From the NCBI GenBank assembly GCA_963790095.1, contig CAWBNO010000008.1:1-64000 (forward strand): a stretch of 64,000 nt of DNA, written 5' to 3'. The position numbers and the translations under genes are program-made. Each line of letters begins with the position of its first letter. Position 1 is the first letter of the stretch. The DNA is from JAAXQD01 sp963790095 (GTDB taxonomy: Bacteria > Desulfobacterota > Desulfobacteria > Desulfobacterales > UBA11574). Under the pieces are notes generated by a model. The model saw only the letters and a list, made by a program, of their open reading frames with translations. It did not search any database and was not told the DNA's origin. Below are positions 1-8,176 of this stretch, piece by piece.

Positions 1-102
1 TTCCCGGCTTCGGGCCTTATCGACCCGATAGAATCTTTCAAAAAGACGGGACAAATTCTCTTTTGGAATTCCGATGCCATGATCTTGAACACTGATCCTT
101 AT
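1..102 (-). pseudogene. phoR: phoR C-terminal ATPase fragment, displaced frame, runs off window
   Basis: Read on the minus strand from 102 to 1, this frame encodes 34 residues with the G1 box (DHGIGIP) and F box (LFERFYRVDKARS) of a PhoR-type histidine kinase catalytic domain. It is out of frame by one base with the main phoR reading frame, which stops at 99-101 just after its N box. Losing one base at about position 102 explains both halves; restoring it would give a continuous kinase. The rest of the domain (G2 box) lies beyond the left edge. Either this is a sequencing indel or the kinase is genuinely truncated. Confidence 0.8.
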
Positions 103-1649
103 CTCTCATTTTTTAAAGATGCTGAAATTTTAATATCGCTTTTCTCATTGCTGTAGTTGATAGCATTGTCCAACAGGTTTACCATGGCCTGGGCCATCAA
201 TCTGGAATCGCATTGAAACGAAATATCTTCCGGACACACAAGATCGATGGTGATTTTTTTGGCTTTCGCTTTTTCCCGGCATGTTTGAATGGCCGACGAA
301 ATCACACTTTTTACGGAACCTTCTTCAAGATGAATGTCACTCTTTTCGTCTTGCTGCTCTATTTTGGAAAGCTTCATCAAATCTTCGATGATGGCTGTAA
401 GGCGATCCACATGCTTTTCAATAATGGCTAAAAACCGATCGGTTTCCTTGGGTTCGGCCTTCCCGCCGGTGCGTAGTGTTTCGACAAACCCCTTGATGGC
501 TGTCAGCGGTGTTTTGATCTCATGGGAAACATTGGCGGCAAAATCTTTTCGCATATTTTCAAGTTTCCGGAGATGGGTCACATCGTTCAGCACCACCAGA
601 ATGCCGCTTCGACGGCCATCGGCATCTTCGAGAGGGGTGTTGTGGACATACAGAATTCGTTCGCCTCTTTGGTAAAGGGTAATGTCCTCTTCCAGGTTTT
701 CTTTGCTGGAAAGGGCTTTGTTGATAAACTTCTGAAGATCCGGATTTCGGATGACCTCCGGAATACTTCTGTTTAATAGGTTTTCAGGCAGGTTTTCAAA
801 TATTCTTGCTGCGGCCTTGTTGATGCTGATAACCTGTTCATCCATATCGACGGCTATGACCCCTTCTGCCATGCTCGACAAAACCGCCGCCAGTTCATTC
901 TTCTGACGAACGATGGTATTGAGGCGGTCTTCGAGTTGGCCGGCCATCTGATTCAATGCCTCGATGAGACTGTCGATTTCAACCAAATCCGTACCCGGCA
1001 TCCGGTGGGACAAATCACCTCTGGCAAAAAAATCCGCCCCTTTTTTTAGCTTTTCAATGGGTCGACTGATGCGACGTGAAACATAAAGACTGATACCTGC
1101 CGCAAGCAGTGCGATGAAAAGACCCCCGAGCATAATTTTGATCTGTATGACTTTAAGCGCCTGATCGATGGCGGTAACGGGCAGTGCCGCTCTTATTAGG
1201 GCAATAATCTCTTTTTGGTCTTTTAACGGTATGGCAACATACATCATTCGTTGCTGGAGGGTGGTGCTGAATCGTATGGATTTTCCCACGTTTCCTTTTC
1301 GAGCTTCGATCACTTCAGGTCGCAATGCATGGTTGTCCATGATGGCCGGATCTTCATTGGAATCACCGATAACGCGCCCCGACGGCAGGATGACGGTAAT
1401 GCGGGTGGCCGAGGATATGCCGATTTCCTTACACATGGCATCGATTACGCTGGTTTCCAAAGGCCCGAGGAATTGGGGAATCTGATTTTCCAATAAGCGG
1501 GCCCGGGTCAGCAGATCCGCAGTTGTCTGTTCCAGAAAAAAATTCCGGGTTGAATTCGATGCATACCAGGTGACGGCAACCAGTGATATTAGTGTAATCA
1601 ACAGATATGAGGGAAAAAGATGCCGGAGCAATCGTTTCTTTTTCTTCAT
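99..1649 (-). CDS. phoR: Phosphate regulon sensor histidine kinase PhoR (frameshifted near its C terminus)
   Basis: 516-residue membrane sensor kinase. It has one transmembrane segment at about residues 13-30, an extracytoplasmic region to about 165, a second segment at about 170-190, HAMP (190-245), PAS (253-355) and a HisKA domain with the phospho-acceptor His376 in VSHEIKTPL. The N box (NLLDNAINYS) lies near 490-500. The frame then stops before the G1 and F boxes, which are found one frame over at 1-102. Known role of the family: autophosphorylates and phosphorylates PhoB under phosphate limitation. It overlaps phoB by 4 bp, so the pair is translationally coupled, phoB first. PhoR is preferred over other PAS kinases because of the partner, the domain order and the Pho-box-like repeats upstream. 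Confidence 0.88.
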   Translation of the reverse strand: MKKKKRLLRHLFPSYLLITLISLVAVTWYASNSTRNFFLEQTTADLLTRARLLENQIPQFLGPLETSVIDAMCKEIGISSATRITVILPSGRVIGDSNEDPAIMDNHALRPEVIEARKGNVGKSIRFSTTLQQRMMYVAIPLKDQKEIIALIRAALPVTAIDQALKVIQIKIMLGGLFIALLAAGISLYVSRRISRPIEKLKKGADFFARGDLSHRMPGTDLVEIDSLIEALNQMAGQLEDRLNTIVRQKNELAAVLSSMAEGVIAVDMDEQVISINKAAARIFENLPENLLNRSIPEVIRNPDLQKFINKALSSKENLEEDITLYQRGERILYVHNTPLEDADGRRSGILVVLNDVTHLRKLENMRKDFAANVSHEIKTPLTAIKGFVETLRTGGKAEPKETDRFLAIIEKHVDRLTAIIEDLMKLSKIEQQDEKSDIHLEEGSVKSVISSAIQTCREKAKAKKITIDLVCPEDISFQCDSRLMAQAMVNLLDNAINYSNEKSDIKISASLKNER

Positions 1650-2338
1650 GCTTTTTCCTTAAATCGATACCCCACACCCCGGACGGTCTCGATATATCGA
1701 CCGGCGGATCCGAGTTTTTTTCTTAAGCCCACGATCTGAACATCGACGCTGCGATCCGTGACCGGGTAGTCATCACCTCGAACCGCATCCACGATTTGCG
1801 TCCGGGTAAACACCCATCCGGGTCGCCGGACCAGGTAATACAGGACCTGAAACTCGGTATACGTCAGGGGCACCGGTGTTTCATTCACATGAACTTCCCG
1901 GCGCCCGGGGTGGATGGTCAGATCATGAACCTGAATCACCGCATTATCTTCGGGCTTGTCATCTCTTGTTCTGCGAATGACCGCCTTGATCCTGGCCAAA
2001 AAAACCCTGGGACTGAAAGGCTTGGTAATATAATCGTCGGCTCCCAATTCCAGACCGGTGACAATATCCGCCTCACTCCCTTTTGCCGTTAGCATGACGA
2101 TAAAGATATTTTGGGTTCGGGGATTGTTTTTCAGGCGTCGGGTCACTTCAAGGCCGTCCATTTCCGGTAGCATAAGATCGAGAACAATCAAATCCAATGG
2201 TTGAGAGGCAATGATCCTAAGGGCTTCTTCCCCGGAGGCTGCACAAAAAACCCGGTAGTTTTCCCGGTCCAGATTGAATCTCACCAACTCGAGGATATCT
2301 TCCTCGTCTTCAACAACGAGAATACGTTCCTTGGACAT
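1646..2338 (-). CDS. phoB: Phosphate regulon response regulator PhoB
   Basis: 230-residue OmpR/PhoB-class response regulator. The receiver domain (about 4-118) has an acidic pocket in VVEDEED, phospho-acceptor Asp54 in LIVLDLMLPEMDG and the conserved Lys in ITKPFSP. The winged-helix DNA-binding domain (about 130-228) ends in the typical ETVRGVGYRFKE. The length is normal for the family. It is the first gene of a phoB-phoR operon. Three hexamers spaced 11 bp apart lie about 100-125 bp upstream (2436-2463) and match the pattern upstream of the porin, suggesting autoregulation. Family knowledge: phosphorylated PhoB binds tandem Pho boxes and recruits RNA polymerase. Confidence 0.9.
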   Translation of the reverse strand: MSKERILVVEDEEDILELVRFNLDRENYRVFCAASGEEALRIIASQPLDLIVLDLMLPEMDGLEVTRRLKNNPRTQNIFIVMLTAKGSEADIVTGLELGADDYITKPFSPRVFLARIKAVIRRTRDDKPEDNAVIQVHDLTIHPGRREVHVNETPVPLTYTEFQVLYYLVRRPGWVFTRTQIVDAVRGDDYPVTDRSVDVQIVGLRKKLGSAGRYIETVRGVGYRFKEKA

Positions 2339-2435
2339 AATTTTTTAGGCCTTTTTCATCGAGATATTGTAAATGTATATCATATTGCAAGAAAATTGTT
2401 AACCTGAATCTTGATTTGGATCATTCCAAGTTTTT

Positions 2436-2463
2436 ATTATCGTTTTGTTAGTTTTTCGTTAGT
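2436..2463 (-). promoter_or_regulatory. Pho-box-like direct repeats upstream of phoB
   Basis: On the minus strand ACTAAC, ACTAAC and GATAAT occur at exact 11-bp spacing (plus-strand starts 2458, 2447 and 2436), separated by A-rich 5-mers. An 11-bp period of short direct repeats with AT-rich spacers is the architecture of PhoB binding sites. The hexamer resembles the one repeated upstream of the porin at 4138-4198. Assignment to PhoB is inference. Confidence 0.55.
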
Positions 2464-2577
2464 TTTATGTTCGAACCATTTTGATCGACCGGAAGGTGTG
2501 CGAAAAGAGAGCTCATCAAGCAATTTGGGATGATTTTGAAACATATGAACTGGTAGATTGAAAAAGCTGTAAGAATT

Positions 2578-2730
2578 TCAATGATGACTTTTTTGGTTGG
2601 AACAATACCTATATAAGAGGTTGATGTAGAGGCCGGCATTCGGGTGACTGTTGCTTGTAAATCTGAAACGAAGAATGAACAGCCCTATGATGAGTAGAAT
2701 AGATCCGGCAAGAAAAAAATACGTATTCAT
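2578..2730 (-). CDS. Possible 50-residue single-span membrane peptide
   Basis: A short open frame starts with ATG at 2730, about 6 bases after an AGGGG ribosome-binding site. It encodes 50 residues. Residues 4-20 (YFFLAGSILLIIGLFIL) form a plausible transmembrane helix followed by Arg-Phe-Arg, and the tail is polar. It lies between the porin and phoB, all on the minus strand, with a perfect 30-bp palindrome just upstream. I do not recognise a family. Coding status rests only on the ribosome-binding site and the hydrophobic helix. Confidence 0.35.
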   Translation of the reverse strand: MNTYFFLAGSILLIIGLFILRFRFTSNSHPNAGLYINLLYRYCSNQKSHH

Positions 2731-2767
2731 TTCCCCTTTAAAATAAATTCCTCAATGGTTTTTCAAA

Positions 2768-2797
2768 ATTATCTTTATTTGATCAAATAAAGATAAT
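2768..2797. promoter_or_regulatory. Perfect 30-bp palindrome (operator or terminator)
   Basis: A 13-bp arm, a central GATC and the exact complement of the arm form an uninterrupted dyad of 30 bp, rich in A and T. It sits 56 bp past the porin stop codon and 38 bp before the small membrane ORF on the same strand. No T run follows on either strand, so it is a weak candidate for an intrinsic terminator and could equally be an operator. Confidence 0.5.
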
Positions 2798-2853
2798 CCC
2801 AGAGGGGCGAGCTTGAATCGGCCACCCCCCTGGAAACCGAATGGATAACAAGA

Positions 2854-3999
2854 TCAGAATTTCAATACGAGATCCAATTGGAGATAATCCTGTGCTGGCT
2901 CATCTCTTTCAATGGGTTTGTTGTCCCAATAGTAGTCGAGCCCGATGGTGACATTTTTAGCCAGGCCTAATATAAATTCTACTTCATTCCCTTTAACATC
3001 GGTTTCTCCACCATAAAAATCGCTGTCAGGGAGAAAGTCCGGCCATGCATCTCTTTCCAGATTCCTGTAATTCCACTTAAACTGCCATTGCCATAATTTT
3101 TTGACTTTTGGGTGCCCAACCTTGAGGCCCACCAGATACCCTTGGTGGTCATTATCCGCATCTGAATTAACGTACTGGAAAAACGCGGCGGCAAAAGGCA
3201 GCCATTCCGACAGGTCATTAATCCCAAATTCCCCGTCAAATGAGACGCAACTGTAATTGTAAATGTAGTTCCCTTCAGCATCCCGGGAGTTGGTGCCCGC
3301 TGAATATTCCAAATTACTCCCCTGGAGGTCACTGAAACCATAATAGGCACCCGCAAGCTTGAGATACAAATTGTCCGTCGCTTTCCATTTGGTGCCGAGC
3401 TGGACGAAAGCCAAATAGGGGTCGTCTGTGGTCGACTTGAATTCGTTCAAGGCGAAGAAAGCAACCGGGGCAAACCATTCAAAATTATTGGATTTGTATT
3501 TATGAAGCATGGCGTAGACACCTTCGGGCGTGATATCTGAATCCCACATCAAGTCCTTGGGCCGCCAAATGGGGTTCTTGAACTTCCCGCCCTGAAGACG
3601 CCAGTATTTGTGCGGATCGAATTGCGCATAGGCTTGATCGAGCTGGACATTCGACGTCGAAAAGGTATCCGACAGGGTCACGTTTCTGGATCTGGAATCA
3701 CCTGATCCGGATGCAAGCATAAACCCTGCCTTCCACTTCTCATTTACCTTCGTTTCAGTCCCGAAGCGCCATCTGATTCGCCACCGGTTCCGGGTCTCCT
3801 TGGCGGGATCATCGGAATCCAGGCTCTCCCAACGCAACCTAAAGTCCCCTTTGAACTTGGTATTTTTTATCCATTTTGGGATCTCGATCTCCGAGCTTTC
3901 GCCCCCCTTTGTGTCTGCTGCCCACACAGGGTTGTCAAGGCCGGCAGATGCGAATACAAAAATTCCTAATATTGTAAAAACAACCAAAATTTTCTTCAT
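2854..3999 (-). CDS. Putative phosphate-regulated outer-membrane porin (Porin_5-like)
   Basis: 381 residues with a Sec signal peptide (MKKILVVF... cleaved near AAD, about residue 28). A beta-rich body follows, with alternating aromatic and polar strands, and the protein ends in Phe after a hydrophobic strand (LQLDLVLKF), the classic signal for outer-membrane beta-barrel assembly. It resembles putative porins common in anaerobic Desulfobacterota. The start follows AAGGAG at good spacing. It lies next to phoBR and is preceded by six 11-bp-spaced repeats, so induction under phosphate starvation and a role in anion or phosphate uptake are inferred. The substrate cannot be read from the sequence. 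Confidence 0.75.
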   Translation of the reverse strand: MKKILVVFTILGIFVFASAGLDNPVWAADTKGGESSEIEIPKWIKNTKFKGDFRLRWESLDSDDPAKETRNRWRIRWRFGTETKVNEKWKAGFMLASGSGDSRSRNVTLSDTFSTSNVQLDQAYAQFDPHKYWRLQGGKFKNPIWRPKDLMWDSDITPEGVYAMLHKYKSNNFEWFAPVAFFALNEFKSTTDDPYLAFVQLGTKWKATDNLYLKLAGAYYGFSDLQGSNLEYSAGTNSRDAEGNYIYNYSCVSFDGEFGINDLSEWLPFAAAFFQYVNSDADNDHQGYLVGLKVGHPKVKKLWQWQFKWNYRNLERDAWPDFLPDSDFYGGETDVKGNEVEFILGLAKNVTIGLDYYWDNKPIERDEPAQDYLQLDLVLKF

Positions 4000-4137
4000 C
4001 TATTTGTACTCCTTATGGTAAAAAATGAAAATTAATGAATAACCCTTTTCAAGTCATCCGTTTTTAACTGAAAAAACCCATCACCCCCTTTCTGACAACC
4101 GATATGAGATTATTTTGAGAATTTCTATTTCAAGTGT

Positions 4138-4198
4138 ATTAAGATAAAATTAGGAACGGATTAGGTGTTTGCTAGAAAAAAATTAGATTCTTATTAGG
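4138..4198 (-). promoter_or_regulatory. Six 11-bp-spaced Pho-box-like repeats upstream of the porin
   Basis: Hexamers of the form ATTAGG (reverse complement CCTAAT) start at 4138, 4149, 4160, 4171, 4182 and 4193, exactly 11 bp apart. Five of six keep the TTAG or TTAA core; the 4171 copy is GCTAGA. This phasing places all copies on one helix face and is the layout of tandem PhoB sites. The block is about 140 bp upstream of the porin start and about 215 bp upstream of the divergent hisHF gene. Binding by PhoB is inferred. Confidence 0.65.
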
Positions 4199-4412
4199 GG
4201 AAATGAAGAGTAGGTTTGAACGAATGGCATTGAAAGGGACGATGTATTCCAATGTTATTCGACCGATCCCCCCAAAAACCCGAACCTTATTTTGAACGCC
4301 CATTTTAAGCATGTTTAAAATGTCTCTTGATTGGGAGGCGAACTTATTTTAAACTAATTTTTTGCTGTTCGGAACGTGTAACGATAAAATGACCAAAAAA
4401 TAGGGAGCAAGA

Positions 4413-5987
4413 ATGATAACCTTGTTGGATTATGGCGCGGGCAATGTCCGGAGCGTCATTAATGCCATAGAAAGTTTGGGGGCGCGCGTAAAAATCGTCT
4501 CTGACATTAACGATATATTGTCCGCGACCCAGCTGGTTTTCCCCGGCGTCGGCAATTTTGGAAGCATGATGCGGATTCTGAATCAAAAAAATTACGTGGG
4601 TCCGTTGAAAGACTACATTCTCTCCGGCAGACCCTTTTTCGGAATATGTCTGGGGCTGCACGCCCTGTTCGAGTACAGTGAAGAAGCCCCCGGCAAAAAA
4701 GGCTTGGGCTTGATACCGGGCTATGCCAAGAAATTCGACATCGATCTTTCCGTGCCCCATATCGGATGGAACGGCATCAACATAAAAAAGCCGTCACGAA
4801 TCTTCAACGGGCTGGGCGGTGATGAAAAATTTTACTTTGTACATTCATTTTACGTGGTACCCGAGGACGATTCCGTGGTCCTGACCACCACCGACTACGG
4901 CCTGGAGTTTGTCAGCGGCATTCAAAAAGAAAATATCACGGCCACTCAGTTCCACCCGGAAAAAAGCGGGGATGCAGGGATCAAGGTATTGAAGAATTTT
5001 ATCGAACCCCCGGACAAAAAAGCGACCTTGGTTCGTGTTTCCGAAAAAACCAGACTGTCTAAGCGGATCATCGCCTGTCTGGATGTTCGATCAGACGAAC
5101 GGGGAGACCTCGTTGTGACAAAGGGAGATCAATATGATGTCCGGGAAAACGGCGATGTAAGGAACCTGGGCAAACCGGTGGACCTGGCAAGACGGTACTA
5201 TACAGAAGGTGCTGACGAGATTACATTTCTCAACATTACAGGATTTAGAGATTTTCCTTTGGAAGACATCCCCATGATGGCGGTGCTGCAACGGACCTCC
5301 GAAAATGTCTTTGTCCCCTTGACCATCGGCGGAGGGATTAAAGATTACACCGACAAAAAAGGCAGAAAATACAGCGCGCTGGAAGTCGCAGCCGCGTACT
5401 TCAGGTCGGGAGCGGACAAGATTTCCATAGGAAGCGATGCGGTTTTGATTGCAGAAGATTATATAAAAACAGGCAGAAAAACCGGTAAAAGCTCCATCGA
5501 ACGAATATCCGAAGTTTACGGAGCCCAGGCGGTGGTCGTATCCATCGATCCAAGGAGAGTGTATGTATCCTCGCCCGAAGACGTCCGTCATCACGTCATA
5601 AAAACCGATACAAAAGGACCCCATGGGGAAACGTACTGCTGGTATCAATGCACCATCAAAGGGGGAAGAGAAGGCAGAGACATAGATGCCGTAACACTGG
5701 CACAGGTTTGCGAAAAATTGGGTGCCGGAGAAATACTGTTGAATTGCATCGACAAGGACGGAACCAATTCCGGGTTTGATATCGAGCTGATCAATGCGGT
5801 GAAGAATGCCGTAACCATTCCGGTCATTGCATCCAGCGGCGCCGGCTGCGTCGAACATTTTCTTGAAGTATTTACAAAAACCGAAGCAGAATCCGCACTG
5901 GCCGCCGGCATATTTCACAGAAAAGAAGTTCCCATCGCCGTTGTAAAAGATTTCCTGAAAGACAAAGTTGAAACCCGGCTGGCCTGA
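4413..5987 (+). CDS. hisHF: Bifunctional imidazole glycerol-phosphate synthase (HisH-HisF fusion, HIS7-like)
   Basis: 524 residues joining the two subunits of imidazole glycerol-phosphate synthase. Residues 1-200 are the glutaminase HisH, with the catalytic triad Cys79 (GICLGLH), His181 and Glu183 (QFHPEKSG). Residues 215-520 are the HisF (beta-alpha)8 cyclase, with catalytic Asp224 (ACLDVR) and Asp379 (SIDP). The HisF half carries insertions after ACLDVR and after the second Asp (ending WYQCTIKGGREGRD), as in yeast and plant HIS7 rather than ordinary bacterial HisF. It converts PRFAR plus glutamine-derived ammonia to IGP and AICAR in histidine synthesis. No other his gene is nearby. The start follows GGGAG. 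Confidence 0.93.
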   Translation: MITLLDYGAGNVRSVINAIESLGARVKIVSDINDILSATQLVFPGVGNFGSMMRILNQKNYVGPLKDYILSGRPFFGICLGLHALFEYSEEAPGKKGLGLIPGYAKKFDIDLSVPHIGWNGINIKKPSRIFNGLGGDEKFYFVHSFYVVPEDDSVVLTTTDYGLEFVSGIQKENITATQFHPEKSGDAGIKVLKNFIEPPDKKATLVRVSEKTRLSKRIIACLDVRSDERGDLVVTKGDQYDVRENGDVRNLGKPVDLARRYYTEGADEITFLNITGFRDFPLEDIPMMAVLQRTSENVFVPLTIGGGIKDYTDKKGRKYSALEVAAAYFRSGADKISIGSDAVLIAEDYIKTGRKTGKSSIERISEVYGAQAVVVSIDPRRVYVSSPEDVRHHVIKTDTKGPHGETYCWYQCTIKGGREGRDIDAVTLAQVCEKLGAGEILLNCIDKDGTNSGFDIELINAVKNAVTIPVIASSGAGCVEHFLEVFTKTEAESALAAGIFHRKEVPIAVVKDFLKDKVETRLA

Positions 5988-6055
5988 TTCTTCCGTGAAG
6001 GACATCGGATGAACGTGCCGGTTATTTTTAATTTTTTATACTAAGGAGAAAATAC

Positions 6056-6682
6056 ATGGCCGTCATAACCATCAGCAGGGACTTTGCTTCAGGCGCCCGA
6101 AGGCTCGGGCGCATGCTCGCCAAAAAACTCGACTATCAATACGTTGACAAATCCCTTTTTCAAAAAATCGCCGAAGATCTGAAGGTCTCGGAAAGAACCC
6201 TGGAATCCTTTGAAAAAAGTAGAGAATACCGAATATCCAACAAATTTTCCAAGGCGTTCAGCCAAAGCTATATCGAACGAATTGTGGGATTCGATAAAAG
6301 CGTGGTCGAAGAGCAGGAATATCAAAACAGCTTGAGAAATCTTATTTTAGAAACGGCCCGGGAAGACAATGTGGTCATCGTGGGACGCGCAGGATGCTTT
6401 TTTTTGAAAGACAGGAAAAATTGTTATCATTTCCGCCTGATTGCCTCCATGGATTGGCGGAAAAAATATGCCGTCAAACACCTAAAAATTCCCGCTAAAA
6501 AAGCCCAAGAAATTCTCGAACGGCGGGATATCAATCAGCATTGGTTCCTCCGTTCGATTTGCGGCAAGGGTTTTGACGATCCACTGTTGTTCCACGCGAT
6601 TTTAAATATGAGCCGTATGCCCACTGAAAAACTGATGGAAATCATTCTATCCGTAGCAAATCTAAAACCTAAAGGTGCATAG
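6056..6682 (+). CDS. Cytidylate kinase-like family protein
   Basis: 208 residues resembling the cytidylate-kinase-like (Cytidylate_kin2) family. It opens with a strand and the phrase ITISRDFASGA in the place of a P-loop. Later comes VVIVGRAGCFFL, a strand-loop typical of the family, followed by helical segments. The classical GKS/T Walker motif is not seen, so true CMP kinase activity is uncertain. It follows hisHF on the same strand after about 70 bp and has its own strong ribosome-binding site (AAGGAG). Confidence 0.75.
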   Translation: MAVITISRDFASGARRLGRMLAKKLDYQYVDKSLFQKIAEDLKVSERTLESFEKSREYRISNKFSKAFSQSYIERIVGFDKSVVEEQEYQNSLRNLILETAREDNVVIVGRAGCFFLKDRKNCYHFRLIASMDWRKKYAVKHLKIPAKKAQEILERRDINQHWFLRSICGKGFDDPLLFHAILNMSRMPTEKLMEIILSVANLKPKGA

Positions 6683-6717
6683 TAAATATCCGGTAGGGCC
6701 TAAACCCCTCACCCGTT

Positions 6718-7719
6718 TCAATCCGGCAGTTTTACGATGGTTCTCCCTTTGTGCTTCCTTTGAAGAATGAGGTCGATTCGTTCATTCAATCCTTCCAGGG
6801 GGACTTCGGTGGTCAACAGGTCCAGACGGTCCAGTTTCCATTCATCGGCAATTTTTTGCCAGACCTTCAGACGCATGGGCATGGGGCAGTTCTGGGAATC
6901 GATTCCCATCAGGGTAACGCCCCGCAAGATAAAGGGATAGACGTTCAGGGGCAGATCATGGGACCCCACGTTTCCGCAACAGGTGACGGCCCCGCCGTCT
7001 TTGGTCGACTTTATGGTCGTGGCCAGTATCTCGCCGCCCACCGTATCGATACCGCCGGCCCAAAGTCCTTTTAGCATGGGCCGGCCGCTGGAATCAATGG
7101 CATCTTCAATGCTGATGACCTCTTTGGCGCCGATTTCCAAGAGAAAATCTTTTTCATCCACCACCCCATTCACCGCCGTAACCTCATAACCGGCTTTGGT
7201 AAGTATGGAGACGGCGATACTTCCCACACCGCCTGTAGCACCGGAGACCACCACGGGCCCCATGTTTGGGGTGATGCCGTAGTCCACCAGTCTGAAAACC
7301 GAAAGGGCAGCAGTGAAGCCTGCTGTACCGAAGATCATGCTTTCTCGAGCAGAAAGGTTTTGGGGCATCTTGACCACCCAATCTCCTGGAACCCGTATAT
7401 ATTGCCCGAAACCACCGGATGTGTTCATTCCGAGATCATAGCTAGTGACGATCACCGCGTCTCCGGCTTTAAAATCTGTGCTGAGACTCTCAACCACCCG
7501 CCCTGCAGCATCGATTCCCGGAGTATGGGGATATTTTTTGGTGACCCCTCTGTTCCCGACGGCAGAGAGAACGTCTTTGTAATTCAGGGAGGAGTACTCG
7601 ACGTTTATAAGTACATCTCCTTTTGGAAGATCATCCAGGTGCCTCTCTTGGATGTTCCTTACAAACCGATCGTTCTCGACTTCCGTGACGACCATCGCTT
7701 TAAAAATCTTTTGACCCAT
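6718..7719 (-). CDS. YhdH/AcuI-type medium-chain dehydrogenase (quinone or acryloyl-CoA reductase)
   Basis: 333 residues of the zinc-independent medium-chain dehydrogenase/reductase superfamily. The GroES-like N-terminal domain contains SSLNYKDVLSAVGN and PHTPGIDAAGRV. The Rossmann domain has the NADPH-binding GATGGVGSIAVSIL near residue 160-175. The Cys and His zinc ligands of alcohol dehydrogenases are absent. The YhdH/YhfP subfamily, which includes AcuI acryloyl-CoA reductase, fits best, and the substrate is probably an alpha,beta-unsaturated acyl-CoA or ketone. Single gene, minus strand, with AAAGGAGG just before ATG. Confidence 0.82.
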   Translation of the reverse strand: MGQKIFKAMVVTEVENDRFVRNIQERHLDDLPKGDVLINVEYSSLNYKDVLSAVGNRGVTKKYPHTPGIDAAGRVVESLSTDFKAGDAVIVTSYDLGMNTSGGFGQYIRVPGDWVVKMPQNLSARESMIFGTAGFTAALSVFRLVDYGITPNMGPVVVSGATGGVGSIAVSILTKAGYEVTAVNGVVDEKDFLLEIGAKEVISIEDAIDSSGRPMLKGLWAGGIDTVGGEILATTIKSTKDGGAVTCCGNVGSHDLPLNVYPFILRGVTLMGIDSQNCPMPMRLKVWQKIADEWKLDRLDLLTTEVPLEGLNERIDLILQRKHKGRTIVKLPD

Positions 7720-7879
7720 GCATCGACCTCCTTTCCAATTGGCTGGGTAAGGGTGTAGATTTTCGGGTTACGTGACGAGATATACCGAAAATCAGAATCA
7801 GTGTGGTGTCATCCTAAAAGGCCGTTTTAAATCAGGGAGATGATGGAAAAACAGGCCGTGGACTTTGCAGCATTCGGAT

Positions 7880-8176
7880 TTATTCCCCAAATCCGTAATG
7901 GAACATTTCGTATTCGGTTCTCCCACCAAGCAACGCATCAATTTTATCCTGTATTTGGCGCCGCTCTTGATTCAACAGCCATTTTTCCCAGTATTCGGAA
8001 GACTGCCAGGTGCTGATGACCAGGAACGAATCCGGTCTATCGAGGCTTTTTAAAGTTTCACCGGAAATATAGCCTGACTGGTTCGTAGCGAGCACCCGCA
8101 TCTGTCTGAACAAGGGTATCATTTCCTTTGCCTTGTCTGCCGGCACCGCGCGTTTAATTAAAACTTTAACAACCAT
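7880..8176 (-). CDS. ABM-domain (antibiotic biosynthesis monooxygenase-like) protein
   Basis: 98 residues forming one ferredoxin-like alpha/beta barrel of the ABM/YgiN type. It begins VVKVLIKRAVPADKAKEM and later has SGYISGETL and FLVISTWQSSEYWEKWL, the pattern of the family, which includes quinol monooxygenases and heme-degrading enzymes. The heme-ligand pattern of IsdG is not evident, so the function is open. It has its own ribosome-binding site (AAGGAGG). Confidence 0.7.
   Translation of the reverse strand: MVVKVLIKRAVPADKAKEMIPLFRQMRVLATNQSGYISGETLKSLDRPDSFLVISTWQSSEYWEKWLLNQERRQIQDKIDALLGGRTEYEMFHYGFGE

Noticed and set aside
2448..2639. 63-codon frame upstream of phoB
   Set aside because: Overlaps the Pho-box-like repeats and the alternative 50-residue ORF and lacks a ribosome-binding site.
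5696..5712. TGGCACAGGTTTGCG as a sigma-54 promoter
   Set aside because: Inside the hisHF coding sequence and the -24/-12 spacing is one base short.
5091..6005. 304-codon open frame antisense to hisHF
   Set aside because: It lies wholly opposite a gene with clear catalytic motifs, has no ribosome-binding site and shows no recognisable protein features.
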